Shown here piece by piece: positions 8,201 to 15,832 of a DNA stretch of 20,203 nucleotides; position 1 is the stretch's first letter, and each line of letters begins with the position of its first letter. The notes under the pieces were generated by a model. The model ran no database searches. It saw only the letters and a program-made list of their open reading frames with translations, and was not told the DNA's origin. The stretch is taken from contig DASWHW010000130.1 of assembly GCA_036397975.1 (NCBI GenBank), positions 1 to 20,203 on the forward strand. The letters run 5' to 3'. Source of the DNA: SZUA-287 sp036397975. GTDB taxonomy: Bacteria; Bacteroidota; Ignavibacteria; UBA10030; UBA6906. The position numbers were made by a program, and so were the translations under genes.

Positions 8201-8364
8201 TGAACGCAAAATATTCAAGGTATTGAGGCGAGCGCCCATTCAATCAAATCGGACGAATCAATGTCTCTATGACGGTATGGGCGGTTCTCTTTTCCAGCGG
8301 ACAGGAAGGTCGATCCATTCGTTGTTCAATTTCCCGTTCGCACCAGTATTGAAAGGACGTTGCA

Positions 8365-9699
8365 ATGGAAGATGCCCTCCTTCTCCACAGACTCCAATTT
8401 GCGTTCACGATCACGTTTCACTACTTGTTCCCACAGCTCACGATGGGCCTCGGTTTGATCATCGTGATAATGAAAGGCATTGGCCTCAAGACCGGGAATG
8501 AACTTTTTCATACCAGCGCGAGATTCTGGGCAAAGATCTTTGCCATGAACTTCGCAGTCGGGGTTGTTACCGGCATTCCGATGGAGTTTCAATTTGGCAC
8601 CAATTGGGCTCGCTTTTCTACATTTGCCGGCGGAGTGATCGGTCAAACTCTTGCGATGGAGGGTATATTTGCGTTCTTCCTGGAATCCAGTTTTCTGGGA
8701 TTGTTTCTGTTTGGGGAAAAACGACTCGGACCAAAACTGCATTTCTTTGCGGCATTCATGGTCTTCCTCGGGTCATGGCTTTCCGGCTACTTTATCATTG
8801 CTACCAACGCGTGGATGCAGCATCCTGTTGCTTACGAAGTCGGTCCGAACGGAAGTGTTTCTCTTTCCAGTTTTTGGGGATTGCTCCTGAACCCATGGAT
8901 TGGATGGCAGTATGTGCACAACATGATTGGGGCTGTCGTAACAGCGTCGTTCGTTGTTACGGCTGTTGGGTCGTACTATCTTCTTGCACACCGCGACGAG
9001 GAGCACGGAAGGATCTTCATTCGTATCGGGGTGATTGTCGGATGTGTTGCGACGATTCTCGTTGCGTTCCCAACGGGTGATGGACAGGTCAAGAACATCG
9101 TGGCCAAACAACCGGTGACGTTTGCCGCGATGGAGGGTCTCTTTGAAACAACAGAAGGAGCACCGCTTGTCCTTATTGGTCAACCGGACATGGAAAAGCG
9201 GAGGCTCGACAATCCGTTGCACGTGCCGAAGATGCTGAGTTTTCTCACCTACTTGCACTGGGGAGCCCAGGTGAAGGGGCTCGATTCGTTTCCGGAAGAC
9301 CAATGGCCGACCAACATTCCTCTGCTGTACTACAGTTATCACATAATGGTGGGGTTGGGAACAATCTTTATTGCTCTTATGCTCGCCGGAACATATCTGC
9401 TGTGGAAGGGGAGACTCTTCACCAACAGACCGTTGCTCTGGGTGCTCATGCTTGCTTTTCCTTTTCCGTACATCGCGAATACTGCGGGCTGGTGGACGGC
9501 GGAACTGGGGCGACAACCCTGGCTGGTCTATGGCTTGATGAGAACAGTAGATGGAACGTCCACAATGGTTTCGGCAGGCAACACGCTGTTCACGCTGCTG
9601 GGCTTCATCGGATTATACTTTGTCATCGGTTTGGTATTCATTCTTCTTCTGATCAAAACCATCAATCAAGGTCCGGCAAAAACTGCTATCACTCATTAG
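8365..9699 (+). CDS. cydA: Cytochrome bd oxidase subunit I
   Basis: This is the catalytic heme subunit of the bd quinol oxidase, a membrane enzyme that reduces oxygen without pumping protons and usually has high oxygen affinity. Expected residues are present: His19 (heme ligand), Glu99 and Glu107 in MEGIFAFFLESSFLGLF, His185 in QYVHN, Met328 in HIMVGLG, the quinol-site Lys248 and Glu257 in KQPVTFAAMEG, and GWWTAELGRQPW at 375-386. At 444 residues it is shorter than the E. coli protein because the Q-loop C-terminal part is short, a common variant. AAGGA at 8353-8357 supports ATG 8365. The 164 bases before it show no convincing promoter. cydB follows by 16 bases. Confidence 0.97.
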   Translation: MEDALLLHRLQFAFTITFHYLFPQLTMGLGLIIVIMKGIGLKTGNELFHTSARFWAKIFAMNFAVGVVTGIPMEFQFGTNWARFSTFAGGVIGQTLAMEGIFAFFLESSFLGLFLFGEKRLGPKLHFFAAFMVFLGSWLSGYFIIATNAWMQHPVAYEVGPNGSVSLSSFWGLLLNPWIGWQYVHNMIGAVVTASFVVTAVGSYYLLAHRDEEHGRIFIRIGVIVGCVATILVAFPTGDGQVKNIVAKQPVTFAAMEGLFETTEGAPLVLIGQPDMEKRRLDNPLHVPKMLSFLTYLHWGAQVKGLDSFPEDQWPTNIPLLYYSYHIMVGLGTIFIALMLAGTYLLWKGRLFTNRPLLWVLMLAFPFPYIANTAGWWTAELGRQPWLVYGLMRTVDGTSTMVSAGNTLFTLLGFIGLYFVIGLVFILLLIKTINQGPAKTAITH

Positions 9700-9715
9700 A
9701 TCGTGAGGTTACACC

Positions 9716-10756
9716 GTGGAGATACTCTGGTTCTGTGTCGTCGCGTTTATGCTCGCAATGTATGTCATCCTCGACGGCTTTGATCTGGGCGCCGGCATGT
9801 TGCACTTGTTTGTGGCGAAGAACGATGAAGAGCGCCGCACAGTGCTCAATGCCATCGGCCCCGTTTGGGATGGCAACGAGGTCTGGATTCTCGCGGCAGG
9901 AGGAACACTATATTTTGCTTTTCCTCTTCTCTATGCCTCAAGCTTCAGTGGGTTCTATCTACCCCTCATGATTGTTCTGTGGCTGTTGATGCTTCGTGGC
10001 CTTGGCATCGAGCTACGCCATCACGTTGATCACCCGCTGTGGAAAGCGTTTTGGGACGGTTCGTTTGCTCTAGGGAGTACTTTGCTGGCCATATTTTTCG
10101 GCGCCGCGCTTGGCAATGTTGTCCGTGGTGTTCCTCTCAACGCAGACGGCTACTTCTTCGAACCGCTCTGGACATCGTTCACAGTCCAGCCTGAAGCTGG
10201 CATCCTGGATTGGTTCACAGTCCTGATGGGCGTGGTTGGAATGAGCACGCTGACAGTGCACGGGGCGAACTACCTCGCCATGAAAACTGGGGGAAATGTG
10301 CAAGATCGTTCCCGCCGGATCGCATCAATGGCGGTGCCGGCAGTGATACTTTTCTCCATCTCGACACTTGTGGCTGCATCGTTTATTCGTCCTGATATCT
10401 GGATGAATTATGCAGAACATCCGTGGGGCTATTTGTTTCCTTTCGTAGGGGTTCTCGGGTTGGTTGGTATGGTTCTTTATAACTGGAGGAAACAAGATGT
10501 TCGCGCATTTTTCTCGTCGGGCACATTCATTGCGGGAATGCTGGCAAGCACCGCGTTTGGACTTTTCCCGTATGTTCTTCCTGCCTCAACAGACCCGAAG
10601 TACGGCCTTACCGTGTACAACACTGCTGCTCCAGAATACGGGCTTGGGGTTGGCATCGTGTGGTGGTCAATAGGCATTGTTATTGCCCTTGGATATTTCA
10701 CCTACCTCTTCTACTCCTTCCGGGGGAAAGTAAGGTTACATGCCGAAGGATATTAG
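9716..10756 (+). CDS. cydB: Cytochrome bd oxidase subunit II
   Basis: This 346-residue polytopic protein carries the subunit II signatures YVILDGFDLGAG at 16-27 and IGPVWDGNEVWILAAGG at 47-63, with about eight or nine membrane segments. It pairs with CydA in the oxidase. The start is GTG 9716, supported by GAGG at 9705-9708; there is no in-frame ATG near the conserved N-terminus. No cydX-like small subunit is seen before the terminator that begins 27 bases downstream, and assembly genes cydCD are not in the window. Confidence 0.97.
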   Translation: MEILWFCVVAFMLAMYVILDGFDLGAGMLHLFVAKNDEERRTVLNAIGPVWDGNEVWILAAGGTLYFAFPLLYASSFSGFYLPLMIVLWLLMLRGLGIELRHHVDHPLWKAFWDGSFALGSTLLAIFFGAALGNVVRGVPLNADGYFFEPLWTSFTVQPEAGILDWFTVLMGVVGMSTLTVHGANYLAMKTGGNVQDRSRRIASMAVPAVILFSISTLVAASFIRPDIWMNYAEHPWGYLFPFVGVLGLVGMVLYNWRKQDVRAFFSSGTFIAGMLASTAFGLFPYVLPASTDPKYGLTVYNTAAPEYGLGVGIVWWSIGIVIALGYFTYLFYSFRGKVRLHAEGY

Positions 10757-10782
10757 CCTTGCGGGAATGGAAAAAGTGCTGC

Positions 10783-10813
10783 AAGCCCGGGTCGAGAGAC
10801 TCGGGCTTTTTTT
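10783..10813 (+). terminator. Rho-independent terminator between converging cydB and the kinase-like gene
   Basis: An 11-bp stem (10783-10793 with 10798-10808, one G-U pair) closes a GAGA loop and is followed by five further T residues. It ends cydAB. The T-tract runs into the stop codon (10812-10814) of the gene on the opposite strand, where the same hairpin is preceded by an A-run, so it may act both ways. Confidence 0.9.
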
Positions 10814-11474
10814 ATGCCGGAGTGAGAAGGATGAGATCGGTCGCAGGAAGAAGGATTGTGTAGAGGAGCCACATTACGCCGCCGACACTGAGTGGGATGC
10901 TCAAGTTATCATCGATGCCAATTCCTGAGGCTTCCACGACTGTTCCTACAAGTGCGGCCAATCCCCCGATGAGATATTCCATCGGAACGTATGAGATTTT
11001 TGGCGCCACAAGAACGACAACAATGGCGCTGCAGAAAAACGCCGCGCTTCCTTCAAGACTTTTCTTCAAAAAGGGACGTTTTCCGATTTTTCGACCAATG
11101 AGAGCTGCAACAGTATCAGAAATTATGAGAATGGAGAAGGCGGCGATGACGATGAGTTTTGGGAAGAGCAAGATACACAGACATGCGGAGAGAAGCACGT
11201 ACGTCGCGCCATTGAGGCTTCTCCTGTTTTCATCACGCTCATGCGCCCGCAGAAGCCACCCAAACAGTTTCGTAAAGAGCGTGTTGATGCCGGGGAAAAA
11301 CATCCGCGCAATATCCGCAAAGAGCACAAAAACAGTCAACGGCACCAGTATGCTGAGTGCCGTTGATCTTGTCATGAAGTAGTATGCAATCGGAATCGAG
11401 AGGGAGCAAAGATGGATCGCCTTGCGGAACAGTTCTCCAGTGTAATGCTGGTCAACGTTCGGAAGCGGGCTCAT
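10812..11474 (-). CDS. SEC59/DGK1/VTE5-family membrane lipid kinase-like protein
   Basis: This 220-residue protein has about six or seven membrane helices. It has the family pattern SDTVAALIGRKIGK (119-132), KKSLEGS (137-143) and VVEASGIGIDDNLSIPL (179-195), known from CTP-dependent dolichol, diacylglycerol and phytol/farnesol kinases. These enzymes transfer phosphate from a nucleotide triphosphate to a lipid alcohol at the membrane. Its actual substrate (diacylglycerol, a polyprenol or another isoprenoid alcohol) cannot be read from sequence. ATG overlaps the ftsH stop in ATGA, so it is translated with ftsH. In Bacteroidota a phosphatidate cytidylyltransferase (CdsA) is often found near ftsH; this protein is distantly related to CdsA but lacks clear CdsA signatures. 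Confidence 0.85.
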   Translation of the reverse strand: MSPLPNVDQHYTGELFRKAIHLCSLSIPIAYYFMTRSTALSILVPLTVFVLFADIARMFFPGINTLFTKLFGWLLRAHERDENRRSLNGATYVLLSACLCILLFPKLIVIAAFSILIISDTVAALIGRKIGKRPFLKKSLEGSAAFFCSAIVVVLVAPKISYVPMEYLIGGLAALVGTVVEASGIGIDDNLSIPLSVGGVMWLLYTILLPATDLILLTPA

Positions 11475-13522
11475 GCATCTTTCGTATCAGGCGAAGCCGA
11501 GGCCGTGGTTGGTTTCTCCTCGTGTGACGGTGCCTCCCCGTTCCCTCTTTTTTCCGGCGGTGGAAGTTCCTCACCCTTGATGATGAGATCAATTTCAGAT
11601 GCATCGAGGATCTCCCGTTCGAGGAGGGCAGCGGCAAGCTTGTGCATTGTATCCATGTTTTCGTGCAGAATCTTCTCCGCCCGCTCCATGCTTAAGGAGA
11701 TGATTTTCTTGATCTCTTCATCGATGGCGATCGCTGTTTGTTCACTGTAGTTCTTATGCCGCTGAATCTGCCGGCCAAGGAAAATCTCTTCCTCTTTCTG
11801 GCCGTACGTCAATGGGCCGAGTCGTTCACTCATTCCCCACTCGCAGACCATCTTCCGCCCAATGTCGGTCGAACGCTCCAGGTCGTTTCCCGCACCAGTA
11901 GTCAGTTCACCAAACACAAGAAGTTCCGCCGCGCGTCCGCCGAGTGCATAGGTGATCATCGCTTCGAGGTACTTCTTCGAATACGTATGCTTCTCATCGA
12001 TAGGGAGATAGGTCGTTAATCCGAGAGCGCGTCCCCGTGGAATGATGGTCACTTTGTGCACCGGATCCGCCTCGGGAATCATTCGTGCAACAAGCACATG
12101 ACCGATTTCATGGTATGACGTTATGCGTTTTTCCTTCTCTGAGATGATAAGACTCTTTCGCTCCATGCCCATCATCACTTTGTCTTTTGCCGCTTCAAAA
12201 TGAAGCATGGTGACGGATTTCGCGTCCTGACGGGCGGCCAACAACGCCGCCTCGTTCACGAGGTTTGCAAGGTCTGCACCCGCGAGGCCGGGGGTACCCT
12301 TTGCGAGTACCTCGAGGCTCACATCTTCGCTAAGGGGAATCTTTTTTGTATGGACTTTAAGAATTCCCTCCCGTCCCTTCACATCGGGACGATCAACGAC
12401 CACCTGACGGTCGAAGCGTCCGGGACGCATCAGGGCCGGATCGAGAACATCGGGACGATTGGTGGCAGCGATGATAATGACCCCGCTGTTCTGCTCAAAT
12501 CCATCCATCTCCACGAGCAACTGGTTCAGCGTTTGCTCGCGCTCATCATGTCCACCGCCGAGGCCGGCACCGCGATGGCGGCCCACAGCATCGATCTCAT
12601 CGATGAAAATAATACAAGGCGCACTTTTCTTGCCTTGTTCAAAAAGGTCGCGAACGCGACTCGCGCCAACGCCGACAAACATCTCTACAAAGTCGGCACC
12701 CGAAATGGAAAAGAAGGGAACACCAGCTTCGCCGGCGACAGCCCGCGCAAGCAATGTTTTTCCTGTTCCGGGAGGGCCAAGGAGGAGGACACCGCGAGGG
12801 ATCTTTCCCCCGAGCTTTTGAAACTTTGTTGGTTCTCTCAGGAACTCGATGATCTCGGCGAGCTCCGCTTTTGCCTCGTCAGCACCAGCGACATCCAGAA
12901 ACGTTACCTTGGGTGCTCCTTCATTTAATACCTTCGCACGGCTCTTCCCGAAAGAAAAAATACCCTTCGGACCCTGTCCCTGCATACGCCGCATGATAAT
13001 GACCCAGACAACGAGCAGAAGAACCCACGGGAGTGCGCCGACCAGTGCGCTGATCCAGGTATTGTCTTCCTTCACGACGGTGAATTTAATTCCCCGCTCA
13101 CCCCATTCCTTAATCACATCGTTGTCAAGAACCGGAAGGGTTAATGAAAATTTTTGGAAAGAAAAGTCCCGACCGTCCCGCTTGACTCGCTGCGGTTCTT
13201 TCAGGGTGCCGTGAAAATCGAAATTGGTCAACTCGGATTTCTTTATCGTTGCTTCGGCGATGAGATTACTCTTCAGGTACTGCTCATACTCGGTATAGGT
13301 TACCTGTGCTTCCGATCCTTCCGAGCTCTTGAAAAGTGTCATCACCAGAAACACCAGGAGAATAATCGCCGACCAACTCAGCACAACTTTAAGCACTTTG
13401 TTCCAATTGAAATCGTCATCCGGGCGTTGGCTTGGTCGCTTGGACGGGCGGGGGAAGATTCTCTTCTTCTCTCTGTCACCCTTCGACCGGTGGCCGTTTT
13501 CGGTTTTTTTGTTTTCACTCAT
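11471..13522 (-). CDS. ftsH: ATP-dependent zinc metalloprotease FtsH
   Basis: This 683-residue membrane-anchored AAA+ protease degrades membrane and some soluble proteins. A long charged N-terminus (1-40) precedes TM1 at about 44-64, a periplasmic domain, and TM2 at about 159-177. Walker A GPPGTGKT is at 249-256 and Walker B IIFIDEID at 304-311. The pore loop MFVGVG is near 281-286, and the second region of homology with two Arg lies near 366-372. The protease site is HEIGH (471-475), with Asp547 in GAGNDLERST as the third zinc ligand. The C-terminal tail is low-complexity Glu, Pro and Lys. AGAGGAG lies upstream at a longish spacing of about 12 bases. It follows hpt by 20 bases. Confidence 0.98.
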   Translation of the reverse strand: MSENKKTENGHRSKGDREKKRIFPRPSKRPSQRPDDDFNWNKVLKVVLSWSAIILLVFLVMTLFKSSEGSEAQVTYTEYEQYLKSNLIAEATIKKSELTNFDFHGTLKEPQRVKRDGRDFSFQKFSLTLPVLDNDVIKEWGERGIKFTVVKEDNTWISALVGALPWVLLLVVWVIIMRRMQGQGPKGIFSFGKSRAKVLNEGAPKVTFLDVAGADEAKAELAEIIEFLREPTKFQKLGGKIPRGVLLLGPPGTGKTLLARAVAGEAGVPFFSISGADFVEMFVGVGASRVRDLFEQGKKSAPCIIFIDEIDAVGRHRGAGLGGGHDEREQTLNQLLVEMDGFEQNSGVIIIAATNRPDVLDPALMRPGRFDRQVVVDRPDVKGREGILKVHTKKIPLSEDVSLEVLAKGTPGLAGADLANLVNEAALLAARQDAKSVTMLHFEAAKDKVMMGMERKSLIISEKEKRITSYHEIGHVLVARMIPEADPVHKVTIIPRGRALGLTTYLPIDEKHTYSKKYLEAMITYALGGRAAELLVFGELTTGAGNDLERSTDIGRKMVCEWGMSERLGPLTYGQKEEEIFLGRQIQRHKNYSEQTAIAIDEEIKKIISLSMERAEKILHENMDTMHKLAAALLEREILDASEIDLIIKGEELPPPEKRGNGEAPSHEEKPTTASASPDTKDA

Positions 13523-13542
13523 CTACGTGTGCAGCTCCTCTC

Positions 13543-14085
13543 TTACGTCTTTAATCTATAAATCGCTTTTAGATTGCGCATTCTTTGGGCGTAATCCAAA
13601 CCGTACCCAATAACGAAATCTTTTGGGATGGTAAAACCGACATAATCGATATGAAGAGGCGACTTAACCGCCTCTTTCTTGTACAATAATGTAACAATAC
13701 GGAAGGATGCGGGGTTCTGCTTCATGATGATTTCCATGATGTACTCCATGGAAAGACCCGAATCAACCACATCTTCGACGATAATGATATCGCGCCCCTC
13801 TACCTGACAGTTCAACTCCTTCAACATTTTTACATTTCCCGAGCTGATCTTCGCATCGCCGTAGCTGCTCAGCTTCAAAAAATCGATCTCACATTCAACG
13901 GTGATCTCACGAATGAGGTCGGCAAAGAAGATAAACGAACCGTTGAGAATGCCGATAAAGACCGGAACCTTCCCTTTGTAATCTTTGCTGATCCGTTGAG
14001 CCAGATCTTTGATCTTTGTCTTGATCCGCCGTTCCGTGATCATCGGAACGAATCGATCGCCATTAACGCGAAGGGTTTTTGCCAC
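13543..14085 (-). CDS. hpt: Hypoxanthine phosphoribosyltransferase
   Basis: This 180-residue purine-salvage enzyme converts hypoxanthine or guanine plus PRPP to IMP or GMP. The PRPP-binding loop VEDVVDSGLSM is present, preceded by a FIGILNGSFIFFADLIR segment that matches the family's substrate loop, and followed by the C-terminal FVIGYGLDYAQRMRNL, which holds the conserved purine-site residues. The start is taken as GTG 14085, because residues 5-14 (LRVNGDRFVP) fit the usual N-terminus. ATG 14043 is the alternative and would remove 14 residues. With the GTG start the gene overlaps tilS by 23 bases. tilS-hpt-ftsH is a conserved order. Confidence 0.95.
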   Translation of the reverse strand: MAKTLRVNGDRFVPMITERRIKTKIKDLAQRISKDYKGKVPVFIGILNGSFIFFADLIREITVECEIDFLKLSSYGDAKISSGNVKMLKELNCQVEGRDIIIVEDVVDSGLSMEYIMEIIMKQNPASFRIVTLLYKKEAVKSPLHIDYVGFTIPKDFVIGYGLDYAQRMRNLKAIYRLKT

Positions 14086-15478
14086 TCGTTACGATCTCCC
14101 GTGAATATTCAAGGCGAAGCACCTGCTTTGTCCGCCGGGTAATCTTAAACCGGTCATCGATTCGTTGCCCGCAGAGCCACACAACATCTCCCTCTGTTGT
14201 TTCCAGAATCGGGAAATTGTGTTTTTCGAACAATGGCACCTTTTCGTTAATCAGGAAATCGCTCACCTTCTTCTTTTCTTTCATCCCAAGTGGTACGAAC
14301 ACATCCCCGTCGCTCCACGATCGGAGGATAAGCTGCTTGTCTTTTAAACATTCAGCGTCGACGAACTCTTCGGCGCCGGTGGTGGAGAATGAATCAATCG
14401 TGCCGGCTTCCGCCGCGGAAGAGAATTTCCATCCGCGCACATGATACTCCTTGTTCAACTCAACGGGGAAGGTGAAGGGGGCGGCTTGCTGCTCCTTGTT
14501 GAACACCAAATGATCTCGATCCCGCATGGCTTCCAGTCCTCCTGGAAGTTCAATCCGTGATCCGGTTTGTTGCCCCATCAATTGCAGAAGAGCATCAACG
14601 TGTTCGAAATCGAGCCCCTCCTGCCTGAGCATCGATCCTACTTTGTGCAAGATCACTCTACGCAGTGCATTATGATGCTCGCGTAACGCAGGAATAGACA
14701 CGGTGACCACGCCTTCACCACCTCCAACAACGACTTTGGCAAGTTCCAGTTGTGCCTTCATGTCCACGTAAGACGCCAACTCCCGGAACAACTCGCCACT
14801 GCGCATCAGCGTTTGCGCAACACCCGGATTGATCTCTTCCTTGATGCGAGGAAGGATCTGGCGGCGGATGAAATTTCGCGTGTAATGTTCCTCGATATTT
14901 GAGGAGTCGGTTCGAAACTCGATTGCCTCGATATGTGCATACTCCTCGATCTCACCCCGTTCCGCAAAAAGTAATGGCCGGATTATATGCGAGCCAGCTC
15001 GCTCAGGGTGAATGCCAGTAAGTCCGGCGGGTCCCGTTCCTCGAAACAGGTTGAAGAGAATCGTCTCTGCGCTATCGTCGGCGTGATGCGCCGTTGCAAT
15101 GCGATCAAATCCGATCTCCTGCCTGACGCTTTCAAAGAACTGATACCGGATTTTCCGGGCTGCTTCCTGAATACTTGTACGCTCTTCTGTTGCCAGTGTT
15201 TCTGTCGCCACTCGGTTCCGATGAAAGCGAAGTTCGTACGACTCTGCTTTTGAGCGAACTAACTCTTCGTCTGCTTCGGACTCCTCACCGCGCAAGGTGT
15301 GGTTGACGTGGGCAACCTCGATCGTGACTCCGGGGGTGTGTCTGGCCAGAACATCGAGAAGCACCATCGAGTCCATGCCGCCGGAGACACCGAGAAGAAC
15401 CGTGTCCCCCTTTTGTAAAAGATTGTACTTCCTGCTGTATTCGCGAAATCGCGACAGGAAGCTTTTTGTCGATTGCAT
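14063..15478 (-). CDS. tilS: tRNA(Ile)-lysidine synthetase
   Basis: This 471-residue enzyme converts the wobble cytidine of tRNA-Ile2 (CAU) to lysidine so that it reads AUA. The ATP pyrophosphatase P-loop SGGMDS is at 32-37, followed by VAHVNHTLRGEESEAD and TAHHADDSAETILFNLFRG. The C-terminal TilS domain, with LILRSWSDGDVFVPLGMKE and KVSDFLINEKVPLFEK, is complete. The open frame extends 50 codons further upstream to 15628, but that would start inside the tRNA gene and adds unconserved sequence, so ATG 15478 is chosen. GTG 15484 is a minor alternative. No strong ribosome binding site lies close to it. Overlap with hpt suggests translational coupling. Confidence 0.95.
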   Translation of the reverse strand: MQSTKSFLSRFREYSRKYNLLQKGDTVLLGVSGGMDSMVLLDVLARHTPGVTIEVAHVNHTLRGEESEADEELVRSKAESYELRFHRNRVATETLATEERTSIQEAARKIRYQFFESVRQEIGFDRIATAHHADDSAETILFNLFRGTGPAGLTGIHPERAGSHIIRPLLFAERGEIEEYAHIEAIEFRTDSSNIEEHYTRNFIRRQILPRIKEEINPGVAQTLMRSGELFRELASYVDMKAQLELAKVVVGGGEGVVTVSIPALREHHNALRRVILHKVGSMLRQEGLDFEHVDALLQLMGQQTGSRIELPGGLEAMRDRDHLVFNKEQQAAPFTFPVELNKEYHVRGWKFSSAAEAGTIDSFSTTGAEEFVDAECLKDKQLILRSWSDGDVFVPLGMKEKKKVSDFLINEKVPLFEKHNFPILETTEGDVVWLCGQRIDDRFKITRRTKQVLRLEYSREIVTSGKNPSR

Positions 15479-15528
15479 GTTCACTCGCGTAAGAAAAAGA
15501 ATCCCTTCTTGAACTTCCGGTTCACTTC

Positions 15529-15551
15529 TGATACGTTCATGCAACGTATCA
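15529..15551. repeat. Inverted repeat between the tRNA and tilS
   Basis: TGATACGTT (15529-15537) is a perfect 9-bp inverted match to AACGTATCA (15543-15551) with a 5-base loop. It lies in the 125-base spacer that follows the tRNA on the minus strand and about 50 bases before the tilS start. There is no T-run after it on the minus strand, so it is not a simple terminator. It could be an RNA-processing hairpin or a protein site. Confidence 0.6.
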
Positions 15552-15603
15552 TTTCTGCTTATGTCCGGTGGTACGGAGAAGGGAATCTGGCCTTGATGGT
15601 ATG

Positions 15604-15677
15604 TAGCGGGAGAGGGATTCGAACCCACGACCTACGGATTATGATTCCGACGCTCTAACCAGCTGAGCTATCCCGCC
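15604..15677 (-). tRNA. tRNA with CAU anticodon, probably elongator Met
   Basis: The minus strand folds as a 74-nt cloverleaf. The acceptor stem is GGCGGGA/TCCCGCT (G1-U72 wobble), discriminator A73. The D arm is GCTC/GAGC and the anticodon loop ATCATAA gives CAU. The T arm is GTGGG/CCCTC with loop TTCGAAT. Two U-U mismatches occur, 27-43 and 50-64. CCA is not encoded; CAT follows. The anticodon stem lacks the three G-C pairs of initiators, so it is elongator Met or Ile2. The G1-U72, G-rich acceptor stem resembles many elongator Met tRNAs, whereas Ile2 species usually have C-rich 3-5 positions. Being just ahead of tilS makes Ile2 worth testing. Confidence 0.9.
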
Positions 15678-15684
15678 TTAAATC

Positions 15685-15709
15685 TCATGTTTTTGCCCAA
15701 AAAACATGA
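15685..15709. repeat. 10-bp inverted repeat overlapping the predicted tRNA-tilS transcription start
   Basis: TCATGTTTTT (15685-15694) and AAAAACATGA (15700-15709) are a perfect inverted repeat with a GCCCA spacer. It spans the predicted start site of the minus-strand promoter (near 15705) and ends 8 bases before the tRNA 5' end. It could be an operator or a leader hairpin removed during tRNA 5' processing. Confidence 0.55.
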
Positions 15710-15711
15710 AA

Positions 15712-15740
15712 AATATAAGACTAATGCCAGTAAAGAGCAA
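15712..15740 (-). promoter_or_regulatory. Sigma70-type promoter for tRNA-tilS-hpt-ftsH
   Basis: Read on the minus strand, TTGCTC (15740-15735) and TATATT (15717-15712) are separated by 17 bases. Transcription would begin near 15705, about 28 bases before the tRNA 5' end. This is a consensus match by eye and is untested. Confidence 0.6.
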
Positions 15741-15770
15741 GAACATTGCCCTATTGAAAGGGCCGGTTGA

Positions 15771-15799
15771 TTGATAATAGAAAGTTGAATGGATATATT
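15771..15799 (+). promoter_or_regulatory. Sigma70-type promoter for the NTF2-like/hpnCDE operon
   Basis: TTGATA (15771-15776) and TATATT (15794-15799) have a 17-base spacer. The predicted start near 15806 leaves a leader of about 27 bases before ATG 15833. It faces away from the tRNA promoter, with 30 bases between the two -35 boxes. Confidence 0.6.
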
Positions 15800-15832
15800 G
15801 GTCGGAGATTCTCATAACTCTGCGGCGAGCTA

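Noticed and set aside
8201..8364. Promoter or leader RNA before cydA
   Set aside because: TTG-type and TA-rich hexamers occur only with poor match or wrong spacing, and no strong hairpin is seen. Only the ribosome binding site is supported.
8773..9516. A 247-codon - strand frame opposite cydA
   Set aside because: It is antisense to intact conserved cydA and has no family features.
10740..10928. A small reading frame after cydB as a cydX-like subunit
   Set aside because: It runs through the terminator hairpin and then antisense to the kinase-like gene, and its sequence lacks a membrane helix.
12200..12928. A 242-codon + strand frame opposite ftsH
   Set aside because: It lies wholly antisense to conserved AAA+ coding sequence and has no recognisable domain; a shadow of codon bias.
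15479..15628. A 50-residue N-terminal extension of TilS
   Set aside because: It would begin inside the tRNA gene and translate the spacer; TilS proteins begin close to the FLSRFREYSRKY segment.
15604..15677. The tRNA as an integration site of a mobile element
   Set aside because: No integrase gene, no repeat of the tRNA 3' end and no foreign gene content is visible nearby.
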